Assembly (NCBI RefSeq): GCF_001294335.1
Contig: NZ_LGKG01000112.1
Location: 186,001 to 250,000, forward strand
Source: Streptomyces chattanoogensis
GTDB lineage: Bacteria; Actinomycetota; Actinomycetes; Streptomycetales; Streptomycetaceae
Direction of reading: 5' to 3'
DNA: 64,000 nucleotides
Positions 54,876 to 64,000 of the stretch are shown here, piece after piece. Numbering within the stretch: the first letter of the stretch is position 1; each line of letters starts with the position of its first letter. Below the pieces are notes generated by a model. That model was given only the letters and a program-made list of their open reading frames with translations. It searched no databases and had not been told where the DNA came from. The translations under genes and the position numbers were made by a program.

Positions 54876-57800
54876 GTGCGGCACAGACACCGGTACCGTC
54901 CACCGCGTCCACCGCGGAAGTTCACCCGCCCCGCCGCCCTCGCGGCGGCCGCGCTGTTCGTCATCACCGCGCACCTCCCGGCCCAGGCAGCACCCGCGCA
55001 AAAGCCCCCGGGGGCAACGGAGTTCCGTTCCTCCTTCGAGCCCGGTGACCCGGCACCGACCTGGTCCGACACCGTGGACACCACCCCCGACGGCACACCT
55101 CGCGCGTCCGGCGTCACCCAGGAGACGACCCCCGCGCGCCCCGGCATGACCAGCCACCCCGACGCCGGCCCCACCGACTCCCCCACCGCCAAGGCGCACG
55201 CCGGCTTCACCGGCACCCACGCGCTGCGGTACGGCGGCACCCATACCGGCCCCGCCCGCGGCTACTCGTACAACAGGCTCTTCGACGTCGACATCCGCAT
55301 CACCGCATCAACGTCCCTCTCCTACAAGCTCTTCCCGGAGATGGCCAGAACCGATCTGTCCTACCCCGCGACCCACGTCGCCGTGGACCTGGCTTTCACC
55401 GACGGCACCTACCTCAGCGATCTGCACGCCGTCGACCAGCACGGTGCGCCCCTGACGCCGCAGGGTCAGGCCGCCTCCAAGACCCTCTACGCCAATCAGT
55501 GGAACAACCGTGAGGCGCGCATCGGCGCGGTGGCCGCCGGCAAGACCGTCGACCGCATCCTCATCGCCTACGACGCGCCGAGGGCGCCGCGCACCGCACC
55601 GACCTTCCGCGGCTGGGTGGACGACATCACCCTCGCGCCCAGCCCCCCGGACAGGCGGCTCCGTCACCTCTCCGACTACGCCCTCACCACCCGCGGCACC
55701 CTCTCCAGCGGCAGCTTCTCGCGCGGCAACACCTTCCCCGCCACCGCCGTCCCCAACGGCTTCAACTTCTGGACCCCGGTGACGAACGCCGGCTCCGCCG
55801 ACTGGCTCTACGAGTACGCGCGGCGCAACAACGCCGACAACCTCCCCGCCCTCCAGGCCTTCAGCGCCAGCCACGAGCCCAGCCCCTGGATGGGCGACCG
55901 CCAGACGTTCCAGGTCATGCCCACCATCGCCCCGGGCACCCCGGACGCCTCCCGCACCGCCCGCGCCCTCCCCTTCCACCACAGCCGCGAGACCGCGCGC
56001 CCGCACTACTACGGCGTCACCTTCGACAACGGCCTCAAGGCGGAGATCACCCCCACCGACCACGCCGCCCTGATGCGCTTCACCTTCCCCGGCAGCAACG
56101 CCGGCCTCATCTTCGACAACGTCGACAACAGGGGCGGCCTGACCCTGGACACCGAGCGCGGCATCGTCACCGGCTTCTCCGACGTCAAGAGCGGCCTGTC
56201 CGTCGGCGCCACCCGGCTCTTCGTCTACGGCGTCTTCGACGCGCCCGTCACCGGGGGCGGCAAGCTCGACGGCGGGGGCGGCAAGGACGTCACCGGCTAT
56301 CTCCGCTTCCGGCCGGGCGCCGACCGTACGGTGACGATGCGGATCGCCACCTCTTTGATCGGCGTGGACCAGGCGAAGGCGAACCTGTCCCGTGAGATCC
56401 CGGCCGGTGCGGCCTTCGCCGACGTCAGGGGCCGGGCGCAGGCCCAGTGGGACGGCCTCCTGGGCCGCGTGGAGGTGGAGGGCGCGAGCCGGGACCAGCT
56501 CACCACCCTCTACTCCAACCTCTACCGCCTCTACCTCTACCCCAACTCCGGTTCCGAGAAGGTAGGTTCACGCACCCGCTACGCCAGCCCGTTCTCCCCG
56601 CAGACCGGCCCGGACACCCCCACCCGCACCGGCTCGAAAATCGTCGACGGCGAGATCTACGTCAACAACGGTTTCTGGGACACCTACCGGACCACCTGGC
56701 CGGCCTATTCGCTCCTCACCCCGCACCGCGCCGGACGCATGGTCGACGGCTTCGTCCAGCAGTACAAGGACGGCGGCTGGATCTCCCGCTGGTCCTCGCC
56801 CGGCTATGCGGACCTGATGACCGGTACGAGTTCCGATGTCGCCTTCGCCGATGCCTATGCCAAGGGCGTGACATTCGACGCGAAGACCGCCTATGAAGCG
56901 GCCGTGAAGAATGCCACCGTGGCCCCGCCCAGCCCCGGCGTCGGCCGTAAGGGAATGTCCACCTCCCCCTTCCTCGGCTATACGAGTACCGATACCCGCG
57001 AGGGCATGTCCTGGGCCCTGGAGGGCTATCTCAACGACTTCGGTATCGCCCGTATGGGCGAGGCCCTCTACAAGAAGACGCACAACCGGCGCTACCAGGA
57101 AGAAGCGACGTATTTCCGTCACCGGGCGCAGAACTACGTCCGGCTCTTCGACACCCGTGTCGGCTTCTTCCAGGGCAAGGACGCCCAGGGCAAATGGCGC
57201 CTGGCACCCGGGAAATTCGACCCGCGCGTCTGGGGCCACGACTACACCGAGACCAACGCCTGGACTTTCGCCTTCACCGCCCCCCAGGACACCCGGGGCC
57301 TGGCCGGCCTCTACGGCGGCCGGTCCGCGCTGGCCAGGAAGCTGGACGCGTACTTCACCACCCCGGAGACCGCCGCCAAGGAGTTCGCCGGGTCCTACGG
57401 CGATGTCATCCACGAAATGACCGAGGCCCGCGACACCCGTATGGGGATGTACGGCCACAGCAACCAGCCGTCGCACCACATCGCCTATACGTACGACGCC
57501 GCCGGACAGCCGTGGAAGACCCAGGAAAAGGTCCGCGAAGCGCTCTCCCGCCTCTACCTCGGCAGCGAAATCGGCCAGGGATACCCGGGCGACGAGGACA
57601 ACGGCGAGATGTCGGCGTGGTACCTCTTCAGCGCGCTCGGCTTCTACCCCCTGGTCATGGGACAGGGCGAATACGCCGTCGGCTCCCCGCTCTTCACCAA
57701 GGCCACCGTCCACCTGGAAAACGGCCACGAGCTGACCGTGAACGCGCCGCGCAACAACGCCCGCAACATCTACGTACAGGGTCTCAAGGTCGACGGAAAA

Positions 57801-58307
57801 CCCTGGAATTCCACCGCATTGCCCCATGCGCTGCTCTCCCGGGGCGGCCGGCTGGACTTCGCGATGGGGCCGAAGCCCTCGGCCTGGGGCAGCGGAAAAA
57901 ACGCCGGGCCGACGTCCCTCACGCACGACGACCGCATCCCCACCCCCGCCCGGGATCTGACCGTGCCGGGCAGCTCACCCCTCCTGGACGACACCTCTGC
58001 CACGGATGCCGTGCTCGGGGCGGCGACGGACCTGCCGGTGGTCTCCGCGGGGAGCCATGCCGCGCAGTACACCCTCACCTCATCGGACCGTGAAAAAGCG
58101 CCCACGGGGTGGGTACTGCAGGGTTCGCCGGACGGCGCGGCATGGACCGATCTCGACAGGCGCGCGGGAGAAACCTTCACCTGGAACCACCAGACCCGGG
58201 TCTTCACGGTCGCCCACCCGGGCACGTACGCGCACTACCGACTGGTGCCCGCGGGCGGTTCGACGGCACGGCTGGCGGAGGTGGAACTGCTGAGCGCGGC
58301 CGGGTGA
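54876..58307 (+). CDS. Secreted GH92 alpha-mannosidase
   Basis: This protein has 1143 aa. The GTG at 54876 has GAGAGGG about 6 nt upstream and begins a signal peptide (basic RHRHRYRPPRPPRK, then AALAAAALFVITA and an AQA cleavage site). A beta-rich N-terminal part is followed by the GH92 (alpha/alpha)6 region, with NNGFWDTYRTTWPAYSLL, GHSNQPSHHIAY and GDEDNGEMSAWYLFSALG near residue 906, which holds the general acid Glu. The last 120 residues resemble a discoidin/F5-8-type carbohydrate module. GH92 enzymes are Ca-dependent exo-alpha-mannosidases acting on N-glycans or mannans. Confidence 0.92.
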   Translation: MRHRHRYRPPRPPRKFTRPAALAAAALFVITAHLPAQAAPAQKPPGATEFRSSFEPGDPAPTWSDTVDTTPDGTPRASGVTQETTPARPGMTSHPDAGPTDSPTAKAHAGFTGTHALRYGGTHTGPARGYSYNRLFDVDIRITASTSLSYKLFPEMARTDLSYPATHVAVDLAFTDGTYLSDLHAVDQHGAPLTPQGQAASKTLYANQWNNREARIGAVAAGKTVDRILIAYDAPRAPRTAPTFRGWVDDITLAPSPPDRRLRHLSDYALTTRGTLSSGSFSRGNTFPATAVPNGFNFWTPVTNAGSADWLYEYARRNNADNLPALQAFSASHEPSPWMGDRQTFQVMPTIAPGTPDASRTARALPFHHSRETARPHYYGVTFDNGLKAEITPTDHAALMRFTFPGSNAGLIFDNVDNRGGLTLDTERGIVTGFSDVKSGLSVGATRLFVYGVFDAPVTGGGKLDGGGGKDVTGYLRFRPGADRTVTMRIATSLIGVDQAKANLSREIPAGAAFADVRGRAQAQWDGLLGRVEVEGASRDQLTTLYSNLYRLYLYPNSGSEKVGSRTRYASPFSPQTGPDTPTRTGSKIVDGEIYVNNGFWDTYRTTWPAYSLLTPHRAGRMVDGFVQQYKDGGWISRWSSPGYADLMTGTSSDVAFADAYAKGVTFDAKTAYEAAVKNATVAPPSPGVGRKGMSTSPFLGYTSTDTREGMSWALEGYLNDFGIARMGEALYKKTHNRRYQEEATYFRHRAQNYVRLFDTRVGFFQGKDAQGKWRLAPGKFDPRVWGHDYTETNAWTFAFTAPQDTRGLAGLYGGRSALARKLDAYFTTPETAAKEFAGSYGDVIHEMTEARDTRMGMYGHSNQPSHHIAYTYDAAGQPWKTQEKVREALSRLYLGSEIGQGYPGDEDNGEMSAWYLFSALGFYPLVMGQGEYAVGSPLFTKATVHLENGHELTVNAPRNNARNIYVQGLKVDGKPWNSTALPHALLSRGGRLDFAMGPKPSAWGSGKNAGPTSLTHDDRIPTPARDLTVPGSSPLLDDTSATDAVLGAATDLPVVSAGSHAAQYTLTSSDREKAPTGWVLQGSPDGAAWTDLDRRAGETFTWNHQTRVFTVAHPGTYAHYRLVPAGGSTARLAEVELLSAAG

Positions 58308-58315
58308 AACGGCGG

Positions 58316-58356
58316 ACGGGCCGTACCCCCACCCGACAGGTGGGAGTACGGCCCGT
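58316..58356. terminator. Bidirectional terminator between GH92 and acnA
   Basis: ACGGGCCGTACCCCCACC pairs with GGTGGGAGTACGGCCCGT over 18 bp with one mismatch and a 5-nt loop. It lies 8 nt after the GH92 stop and 22 nt after the convergent acnA stop. Confidence 0.85.
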
Positions 58357-58378
58357 AACGCCTGAGGGCGGCTGAGGC

Positions 58379-61187
<2,809 letters not shown>

Positions 61188-61228
61188 GCACGCCTTACTG
61201 GCGCGGCAGCGGTACACCTCTCGGTAGA

Positions 61229-61246
61229 TATCTCGATGTCGAGATA
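61229..61246. promoter_or_regulatory. MarR-type palindrome upstream of acnA (TamR candidate)
   Basis: TATCTCGATGTCGAGATA has perfect 8-nt arms around TG. It is 133 nt before acnA, inside an AT-rich segment. In S. coelicolor the MarR-family regulator TamR acts on the aconitase promoter, so this is the natural candidate site; I cannot verify the exact TamR consensus. No gene is seen between 61097 and 61436. Confidence 0.5.
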
Positions 61247-61436
61247 ACTCTAGTACATCGGTGGGTCGGGGTCATGCCCTGGCGGGGGTGTGCTGTGTCA
61301 TCCCAGGGGTGTCCCGCGTCATCAGGGACCGGCGCCCCGGTCGTCACGGGCGGTGTCCGGGCAGCCGTCGGCCGCCCCTCGTCCGAACAGGTCAGACGAG
61401 GCGTGACCGGTGTCCACAAGGGTCATTCCTTGGACT

Positions 61437-61742
61437 ATGAAGAAGACCGTTATCACCGCAGCCCTGGCCCTCTCCGCCGTCCTGCCGGCCGGCCCGGCAC
61501 AGGCCGACGCCGGCCCCGGCGCGATGCCGAACGTCAAAGGCAAGGGTCTGGTCGCCGCCTTCGAGGCCCTGCACTTCGACCCCACCGTGCGCTTCAAGGA
61601 CGGCCTCGGCAGGGGACGCCATGTGCTGTGGCCCGCCCGCTGGAAGGTCTGCGAGCAGCAGCCGGCCCCCGGGGCCCATATGACCCAGCTGAAGATCACG
61701 CTGACCGTGGTCAAGAAGAACGAGCAGTGCCGGCGGCGGTAA
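61437..61742 (+). CDS. Small secreted PASTA-like protein
   Basis: This protein has 101 aa. Signal peptide MKKTVITAALALSAVLPAG with cleavage near AQA. The mature part has AMPNVKGKGLVAAFEALHF, then VLWPARWKVCEQQPAPGAHM and LTVVKKNEQC, the pattern of a single PASTA domain with two Cys that could pair. There is no kinase domain. Possibly binds cell-wall fragments or acts as a secreted inhibitor; unknown. Confidence 0.65.
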   Translation: MKKTVITAALALSAVLPAGPAQADAGPGAMPNVKGKGLVAAFEALHFDPTVRFKDGLGRGRHVLWPARWKVCEQQPAPGAHMTQLKITLTVVKKNEQCRRR

Positions 61743-61810
61743 GGCAGTCGCCGGCCGGCGGGCGCAGGGGCACGGCCTGACCCCACGGCCGCTCCGGGCC
61801 GGGTGTGCCG

Positions 61811-61902
61811 CATCGCTGTCACCTTCCCGCGCCGATCGCTGTCACCTTCCCGCGTCGATCGCTGTCACCTTCCCGCGTCGATCGCTGTCACATTCCCGCG
61901 TC
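61811..61902. repeat. Four 23-bp tandem repeats ending in an ECF41 -35 element
   Basis: Four copies of a 23-bp unit built around GCTGTCACCTTCCCGCG occupy 61811-61833, 61834-61856, 61857-61879 and 61880-61902. Only the last reads TGTCACA; the others read TGTCACC. The period equals the 7-base -35 plus the 16-base spacer of ECF41 promoters. Confidence 0.9.
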
Positions 61903-61912
61903 GCCATCCGTC
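61886..61912 (+). promoter_or_regulatory. ECF41 promoter of the AhpD-like gene
   Basis: TGTCACA (61886-61892), exactly 16 nt, then CGTC (61909-61912). This is the published ECF41 target promoter form. It lies 94 nt before the ATG at 62006 and downstream of three similar -35 copies. Confidence 0.75.
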
Positions 61913-62005
61913 AGTGCGGTGACGACGCAATCCAGCGGAGCGAGAGCCGTCGGCGGAGGAGAGGCCGGCGGAGCGAGGGACGCAGGGGAAACAGGGAGAG
62001 CAACG

Positions 62006-62461
62006 ATGCAGGCACGTATGAAGAACCCGGCCGTGGTCATCCCCGACGCCATGCCGGCCATCCTCGACCTGGTCAAGGCCGCGCAGCAGGGCGGGGTGCC
62101 GGAGAAGACACTGGAGCTGGTGCATCTGCGCGCCAGCCAGATCAACGGGTGCAGCTACTGCGTGGTGGGCGGCGCGCTGAAGGCCAAGAAGGACGGCGAG
62201 AGCGATGAGCGCCTGCACGCGGTGGCGGCCTGGCGCGAGGTACCGTACTTCAGCGAGGCCGAGCGGGCCGCACTGGCGCTCGCCGAGGCGGCCACCCGGC
62301 TGGCCGACCGTTCCGACGCGGTGCCGGACGCGGTCTGGGAGGAGGCCGCCTGGCACTACGACGAGAAGCAGCTGGCCGCACTGACCCTGATGATCGGCGC
62401 GACCAATCTCTTCAACCGCCTCAACGTCACCACGCAGCAGGTGGCGGGCGCGACCTGGTAG
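62006..62461 (+). CDS. Carboxymuconolactone decarboxylase/AhpD family protein
   Basis: This protein has 151 aa, with AGGGAGAG upstream. The peroxidase motif ELVHLRASQINGCSYC with Cys49 and Cys52 is the AhpD-type redox pair, preceded by the conserved Glu. The C-terminal YDEKQLAALTLMIGATNLFNRLN is typical. Such proteins are the usual partner genes of ECF41 sigma factors. Likely a thiol-dependent peroxidase or reductase; the electron donor is unknown. Confidence 0.88.
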   Translation: MQARMKNPAVVIPDAMPAILDLVKAAQQGGVPEKTLELVHLRASQINGCSYCVVGGALKAKKDGESDERLHAVAAWREVPYFSEAERAALALAEAATRLADRSDAVPDAVWEEAAWHYDEKQLAALTLMIGATNLFNRLNVTTQQVAGATW

Positions 62462-62539
62462 TTGCCGGACCACACGGTACGGCCGGAGCGGTCATCCGAC
62501 AGGATGGGCGGTGTCCGCTCCGGCCCGGACTCCCTCTTG

Positions 62540-62591
62540 AGGTCACCTCGGCAGGTCACCTCGGCAGGTCACCTCGGTATGTCACATCGGC
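62540..62591. repeat. Four 13-bp tandem repeats before the ECF41 sigma gene
   Basis: AGGTCACCTCGGC occurs at 62540-62552 and 62553-62565; AGGTCACCTCGGT at 62566-62578; and ATGTCACATCGGC at 62579-62591. The last contains the functional-looking -35 TGTCACA. The earlier copies read GGTCACC. Confidence 0.9.
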
Positions 62592-62606
62592 CGGAAGTCG
62601 TTCGTC
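62580..62606 (+). promoter_or_regulatory. ECF41 autoregulatory promoter of the sigma gene
   Basis: TGTCACA (62580-62586), exactly 16 nt, then CGTC (62603-62606), 37 nt before the ATG. The same arrangement precedes the AhpD-like gene, which supports autoregulation. Confidence 0.75.
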
Positions 62607-62643
62607 ACTGCCGTGACGGACCGCGACCGGAGGAATGTGAGCG

Positions 62644-63567
62644 ATGGACGAGTTCGGGAAGCAGACCGAGGACGGGTACGGGAACCGGCCCCGGAGCGGG
62701 AACCAGTGGCTGGCCGAGCGGTTCGAGCAGCACCGCGGCCATCTGCGGGCGGTCGCCTACCGGATGCTCGGCTCGCTGACCGAGGCGGATGACGCCGTAC
62801 AGGAGAGCTGGCTGCGGCTCAGCCGGTCCGGTGCGGACGGTGTGGAGAACCTGGGCGGCTGGCTGACGACGGTCGTCGGGCGGGTCTGCCTGGACATGCT
62901 GCGCACCCGCAAGGCGCTGCGCGAGGACTCCCTGGACACCCACGTTCCCGAGCCGGTCATCAGCCGCGAGGAGGGCATCGACCCCGAACAGGAGGTGCTG
63001 CTGGCCGACTCGGTCGGACTGGCGCTGCTCGTCGTCCTCGAAACGCTCGCCCCCGCCGAGCGGCTGGCGTTCGTCCTGCACGACATGTTCGCCGTGCCCT
63101 TCGACGACATCGCCCCCATCGTGGAACGCACCCCCGCCGCCACCCGCCAGCTCGCCAGCCGCGCCCGCCGCCGGGTCCAGGGCACGGCGGCCCCCGAAGC
63201 CGACCTGCCCCGCCAGCGAGAGGTCGTGCACGCCTTCCTCGCCGCCTCCCGCAACGGCGACTTCGATGCGCTGCTCGCGGTCCTCGACCCGGATGTGCTG
63301 CTGCGCGCCGACGGCGGCTCGGTGGCCCCGAACCTGTCGAAGGTGGTGCGCGGGGCGCGGGCCGTCGTGGAACAGGCGCTGCTGTTCTCCCGGGTCGCCC
63401 TTACCGCACGGCCGGTGCTGGTGAACGGAGCGCCGGGGGTGGTTGCGGTCCAGCAGGGCCGGGCGTTCTCCGTGATGGCCTTCACGGTCGCGGACGGCAG
63501 GATCGTCGAGATCAATATCCTCGCGGATCCGGAGCGACTGGGGAGCGTCGATGTGACGGCCCTCTGA
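62644..63567 (+). CDS. ECF41-type sigma factor (SigJ-like)
   Basis: This protein has 307 aa. Sigma region 2 covers about 28-95 (FEQHRGHLRAVAYRMLGSLTEADDAVQESW, in parts) and region 4 about 130-180 (LAPAERLAFVLHDMF). The linker has VPEP, resembling the ECF41 WLPEP motif. The C-terminal SnoaL-like domain (about 195-300) has RADGG and ending NILADPERL, resembling DGGGR and NPDKL. In ECF41 factors this extension both activates and restrains the sigma factor in place of an anti-sigma factor. Confidence 0.9.
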   Translation: MDEFGKQTEDGYGNRPRSGNQWLAERFEQHRGHLRAVAYRMLGSLTEADDAVQESWLRLSRSGADGVENLGGWLTTVVGRVCLDMLRTRKALREDSLDTHVPEPVISREEGIDPEQEVLLADSVGLALLVVLETLAPAERLAFVLHDMFAVPFDDIAPIVERTPAATRQLASRARRRVQGTAAPEADLPRQREVVHAFLAASRNGDFDALLAVLDPDVLLRADGGSVAPNLSKVVRGARAVVEQALLFSRVALTARPVLVNGAPGVVAVQQGRAFSVMAFTVADGRIVEINILADPERLGSVDVTAL

Positions 63568-63589
63568 GACACGTCCGGCAGCGGGGCAA

Positions 63590-63607
63590 CGGGCCGGTAC
63601 CGGCCCG
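63590..63607 (+). terminator. 18-nt palindrome after the sigma gene
   Basis: CGGGCCGGTACCGGCCCG is a perfect palindrome 22 nt beyond the sigma factor stop; GC-rich flanks extend it imperfectly. Probably the terminator of the sigma gene and perhaps of the convergent GntR gene. Confidence 0.5.
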
Positions 63608-63686
63608 CCGTTGTCCGGTGCCGCTTCAGCGCGACCGCCCCAGGAAAGGAACCGGGGCCGGCCGCCTCTCCCCCACCCCGTCCCCT

Positions 63687-64000
63687 CTACCGCCCCGTCA
63701 ACCCCACCCGCACCACGCTCACAATCTCCTCGTCCGAGAGGCCCAGTTGGCGCGCCTGGACGATCAGCTGGTCAGTGACCTCGCCGAGGCGGGCGCGGGC
63801 GGGGGAGGCGGCGCCGGTCACCACCGCGCCGCGGCCGCGGCGGAGTTCGATCAGGCCCTCCTCCTTCAGACGCTGATAGCCGCGCAGCACCGTATGGACG
63901 TTGACTCCGAGGGACGTGGCGAGCGCACGGGCGGCGGGCAGCCGTTCACCGGTGTGCACCGATCCGTCGGCGATGGCGCCGCGGACCGAGGCCGCGATCT
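63687..64000 (-). CDS. GntR-family regulator (YtrA-like), N-terminus beyond window
   Basis: The frame is open to the right edge, so the start lies outside the window; 104 codons are visible. The winged helix-turn-helix has GERLPAARALATSLGVNVHTVLRGYQRL (in parts) and GLIELRRGRGAVVTG. The short C-terminal helical segment (LGEVTDQLIVQARQLGLSD) with no ligand domain fits the small YtrA subfamily, which usually controls an adjacent ABC transporter. Confidence 0.85.
   Translation of the reverse strand, partial: IAASVRGAIADGSVHTGERLPAARALATSLGVNVHTVLRGYQRLKEEGLIELRRGRGAVVTGAASPARARLGEVTDQLIVQARQLGLSDEEIVSVVRVGLTGR

Noticed and set aside
61811..61902. CRISPR-like array
   Set aside because: The units abut with no spacers; they are promoter-associated tandem repeats.

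Overview
The window is very GC-rich and reads as chromosomal DNA of a Streptomyces or close relative: many GTG starts, AGGAGG-type ribosome sites, ATGA/GTGA overlaps, Tat-dependent secreted proteins, an actinobacterial coproheme pathway, rok7B7 and xylFGH/ngcEFG-like operons. From memory, the gene order from msrB/murC to acnA matches the S. coelicolor segment running downward from about SCO6061 to SCO5999. I could not check this by search.

Layout. (1) 1-6.03 kb is an accessory, defence-like stretch. It holds a PIN-domain toxin (cut by the window edge) whose antitoxin is frameshifted, then a two-gene unit: a caspase-like/STAND NTPase/WD40 protein of 1450 aa, translationally coupled to an alpha/beta hydrolase. 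(2) 6.3-19.9 kb is core: msrB and murC, a NarL-type two-component system divergent from an FtsX-type ABC transporter, a RibD-like reductase divergent from zapE, a Tat-exported PhoX/DUF839 protein, a second ABC pair, an AIM24-like protein with a 12-bp repeat array at its stop, and a PTH2-like protein. (3) 20.0-23.3 kb has a LysE exporter and a three-gene unit: MNIO (DUF692) enzyme, SCO6045-like partner, and a TIGR04222-type membrane protein with a Cys/Gly/Ser tail. (4) 23.8-34.4 kb has a secreted tripeptidyl aminopeptidase, the haem genes hemQ, hemG/cgoX and hemE, a DUF4349 lipoprotein, a thiolase and a CoA-disulfide-reductase-like flavoprotein. (5) 34.5-43.2 kb has DUF3000, an orphan response regulator with a degenerate receiver, rnd, the fadA-fadB beta-oxidation operon, a small NYN/PIN-like protein and an amino acid permease. 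(6) 43.4-58.3 kb has dxs and then sugar uptake: xylF-xylG-xylH, rok7B7, ngcE-ngcF-ngcG, and a secreted GH92 mannosidase, with several operator-like palindromes. (7) 58.4-64.0 kb has acnA with an iron box and a MarR-type palindrome upstream, a small PASTA-like secreted protein, a carboxymuconolactone decarboxylase/AhpD protein, its ECF41-type sigma factor, and a partial GntR regulator.

The strongest candidates for unusual biology are the caspase-STAND-WD40/hydrolase pair, the MNIO unit with its Cys-rich tail substrate candidate, and the ECF41 circuit. In the ECF41 circuit both target genes carry an exact TGTCACA-N16-CGTC promoter preceded by tandem repeats of the -35 element. No tRNA, rRNA, CRISPR array, insertion sequence or replication origin was seen.
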